Source: an uncultured Bacilli bacterium
GTDB lineage: Bacteria > Bacillota_I > Bacilli_A > RF39 > UBA660
Assembly (NCBI GenBank): GCA_934096535.1
Contig: CAKOMC010000059.1
Location: 1 to 6,262, forward strand
Length of the DNA stretch: 6,262 bases
Direction of reading: 5' to 3'
The position numbers and the translations under genes were made by a program. Below are positions 4,323-6,262 of the stretch, piece by piece (the first letter of the stretch is position 1; each line of letters starts with the position of its first letter). The notes under the pieces were generated by a model, which saw nothing but the letters and a program-made list of their open reading frames with translations, searched no databases and had not been told where the DNA came from.

Positions 4323-6212
4323 ATGAAATCTAAATCAAGAATTTTATTAATTTTTATTATTATAATTTTTATATTAACTATATTTATAGGAACAAGTTAT
4401 TCTTTGTGGCAAACTATAAATACGCAAGATAGTGTTAATACGGCTACTACTAAGTGTTTTAATGTTGAAATTACTAGTCAAAAGAACAGTATTTCTTTAG
4501 AAAATGCTTATCCAATTAGTAATGAAAAGGGTAAAAAATTCACACCATTTAGTTTTACGATTACTAATACATGTGATATTTTTGCTAGTTATACTGTTAG
4601 TTTAGAAAGTTTAAAGGGAACTACTTTATCTAGTAAATTTTTAAATGCGATGGTTAATAATGAAGAGATTAAAAAACTAAGTGATTATGAGGTAACTGAT
4701 ACAGTGAATGATGGGAGTATTGAAAGTCATATTTTAGCCAAGGGCTCTTTAGGTAGTGGGGATAGCGAAGATTATACTTTAAGAGTATGGATTGATTATG
4801 ATACGACAATGGAAGATTTAGATAATGAGACTAAGACTTTTAAATCTAAAATCGTTGTTAAGGCTCAACCTAGTAATTGGAGTCCTGTAGATGAAGGTTA
4901 TACAACTTTACATGATGCCATACTTGCCAATGAATATCAAAGTAGTCCTGAGATAGCAGTAAAAAAGATAGAAGCGAAAGGAGAGCCAGATTTAAGTAAA
5001 ACAGCCCCAATAATAGAATGGAAAGAAGATAAAGAAAGTAACTTAAAAACCGTTTCGGTTAGGAAAATAAGTGGTAGCGTAATAAATGATAATGAAGTTA
5101 CTTCTGATTTAAAAAATGATTTTTTAATGCTAGCAACAGCCTATTATTTTGATCAAAACAGTGGTTACTATTATCTCGACAAGACAGACTATTATGATAT
5201 TAACAATATTAATTTTGAAAATTCAGATACTAAATATTATGTAGTTGGTCAATCAATTGGGTACGACAAAGACAAAAACAAATTTTATAATTGGGCTACC
5301 AATAAATCTATTGTTCTTAATGAAGTTGTTAGTATTAGTAAAAAAATTACGACCGAAAGTTGGGCTGATGGCAATGCATATGAAACATCAAGATATGAAA
5401 TAAATGTAAAGGCTTACTCAATAAAAGAAAGTCAAAGTGATTTGTCAGATAAGGGAATATTTACTGCTCAAGATGATTATGGAATTTCATATTATTATCG
5501 AGGAAATGTAAATAATAATAATTTGGTATTTAACAACATGCAATGGAAAATAGTTAGAATAAACGGTGATGGTTCAATAAGGATAATATATAATGGTCAA
5601 AAAAGCCTTCAAGGTAATAATGCCTATATCGGAATCTCATATTTCAATAGCAATGTAAATTCTAGTTACGCTGAATTTGACAAAACATCAGGAGTTTTAA
5701 CCGAGTCCGATATTAAATTAAAACTAGATGAGTGGTTTAAAACTAATTTTGATGATAATCAAATAACTAATCTTATTACTGATGCTGGATTTTGTAATGA
5801 TCGAAGTGCTTCTGATGACGGTATATATTTGGCTAGTCAAAGAGATAAAAATAATTCACCCCAATTATTTTGCAATAATTCTAGTAATGATTTATTTACT
5901 GTGGCAAATCTTAAAGGAAATAATTTATTAAAATATCCGATAGGATTGATAACATATGATGAATTAAAATTTGCGGGAATTAGTTCAAGCACATTTAATA
6001 AATCTTCTTGGATTTGGGATAATTATTCATATTGGACAATAACTCCCAAAGGAAAAGACGAAAATTTTTTTCTTTCTTCGGATGGTATAATATCAAAATG
6101 GAGTTCTAAAACTAATTATACTATAAGACCTGTTATTTCCTTAAAATCTAATGTTGAAATATCTGGAGGAATCGGCACTATTAACGATCCATTCGTAGTA
6201 AAAACAGAATAA
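4323..6212 (+). CDS. Large secreted surface protein with a SipW/TasA-like N-terminal module
   Basis: 629 residues. The N-terminus has a basic start, a long hydrophobic stretch (7-22) and then IGTSYSLW (22-29), the layout of the SipW-dependent signal peptides of TasA and camelysin-type proteins. A TasA-like beta-sandwich module follows (about 30-185), with NAYPISNEKG (61-70), FTITNTC (78-84) and a likely C45-C84 disulfide. A middle region (about 190-370) is rich in Tyr, Asp and Asn. The C-terminal module (about 377-626) starts DDYGISYYYRGNV, continues WKIVRINGDGSIRIIYNG and ends IRPVISLKSN; it resembles DUF6273-like modules of gut Bacilli surface proteins and holds a second Cys pair (C491, C517). 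There is no LPXTG motif or C-terminal anchor, so the protein is released, polymerised like TasA, or held by an uncut signal segment. The exact role (fibre, adhesin) is unknown. AAGGAG 6 bases upstream fixes the start. Isoleucine codon use changes sharply near residue 200. It is probably repressed by the divergent RHH protein. Confidence 0.85.
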   Translation: MKSKSRILLIFIIIIFILTIFIGTSYSLWQTINTQDSVNTATTKCFNVEITSQKNSISLENAYPISNEKGKKFTPFSFTITNTCDIFASYTVSLESLKGTTLSSKFLNAMVNNEEIKKLSDYEVTDTVNDGSIESHILAKGSLGSGDSEDYTLRVWIDYDTTMEDLDNETKTFKSKIVVKAQPSNWSPVDEGYTTLHDAILANEYQSSPEIAVKKIEAKGEPDLSKTAPIIEWKEDKESNLKTVSVRKISGSVINDNEVTSDLKNDFLMLATAYYFDQNSGYYYLDKTDYYDINNINFENSDTKYYVVGQSIGYDKDKNKFYNWATNKSIVLNEVVSISKKITTESWADGNAYETSRYEINVKAYSIKESQSDLSDKGIFTAQDDYGISYYYRGNVNNNNLVFNNMQWKIVRINGDGSIRIIYNGQKSLQGNNAYIGISYFNSNVNSSYAEFDKTSGVLTESDIKLKLDEWFKTNFDDNQITNLITDAGFCNDRSASDDGIYLASQRDKNNSPQLFCNNSSNDLFTVANLKGNNLLKYPIGLITYDELKFAGISSSTFNKSSWIWDNYSYWTITPKGKDENFFLSSDGIISKWSSKTNYTIRPVISLKSNVEISGGIGTINDPFVVKTE

Positions 6213-6241
6213 ATTAAAAATTACTTATTTAGATATGTAAA

Positions 6242-6262
6242 AAGAAGCCTTTTCGACTTCTT
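6242..6262 (+). terminator. Probable terminator of the surface-protein gene (cut by the window edge)
   Basis: AAGAAG and CTTCTT form a 6 bp stem around a 9-base loop, 29 bases past the stop codon. The window ends at the base of the stem, so the expected T-run cannot be seen. It could also serve a convergent gene from the right, since A-rich sequence lies on its left side. Confidence 0.55.

Noticed and set aside
1..6262. CRISPR array, insertion sequence, prophage or riboswitch
   Set aside because: No regularly spaced repeats, transposase or terminal inverted repeats, phage structural genes, or T-box-like leader (including near tRNA-Trp) were seen.

Overview
The window is about 70% A+T and comes from a low-GC Gram-positive lineage. 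The best fit is a Mollicutes-like or uncultured RF39-type member of the Bacilli. The reasons are a ClpB without its N-terminal domain behind a CIRCE heat-shock operator, strong AAGGAG-type ribosome binding sites, near-consensus sigma-A promoters, and a surface protein of the SipW/TasA-like style common in these gut Bacilli. All tryptophans are TGG, the one tRNA gene reads CCA, and the genes stop at TAA or TAG, so nothing suggests a recoded UGA. The lineage is inferred; no taxonomic marker gene is present.

Layout from left to right. A strong + strand terminator (38-66) closes a gene lying to the left, facing the terminator (71-98) of a minus-strand gene for a small cysteine-containing membrane protein (107-466), which has its own extended -10 promoter. 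Next, still on the minus strand, come an unrecognised 87-residue acidic protein (676-939), tRNA-Trp(CCA) (1003-1076) with its own promoter, a secreted DUF3298-type protein (1159-1782), and clpB (1852-3954). The clpB promoter is overlapped by CIRCE (3993-4019), so it should respond to heat and misfolded protein through HrcA. A 49-residue Arc/MetJ-type ribbon-helix-helix (RHH) regulator (4083-4232, minus) follows. It is divergent from a 629-residue surface protein (4323-6212, +), whose terminator begins at the right edge.

Two units of regulation are visible. One is the HrcA/CIRCE control of clpB. The other is the divergent RHH/surface-protein pair, whose 90 bp intergenic region carries three copies of AGTATCA/TGATACT plus two shorter half-sites around both promoters. 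The simplest reading is an autoregulated repressor that also switches the surface protein. This pair is the best candidate for a little-described system.

Other points of note: two perfect DnaA boxes form a 12 bp inverted repeat at the 3' end of the DUF3298 gene, with a third perfect box inside the first gene. The clpB gene and the 87-residue gene share an identical 22-base, in-frame segment near their starts. Isoleucine codon use shifts abruptly inside the surface-protein gene, suggesting a mosaic.
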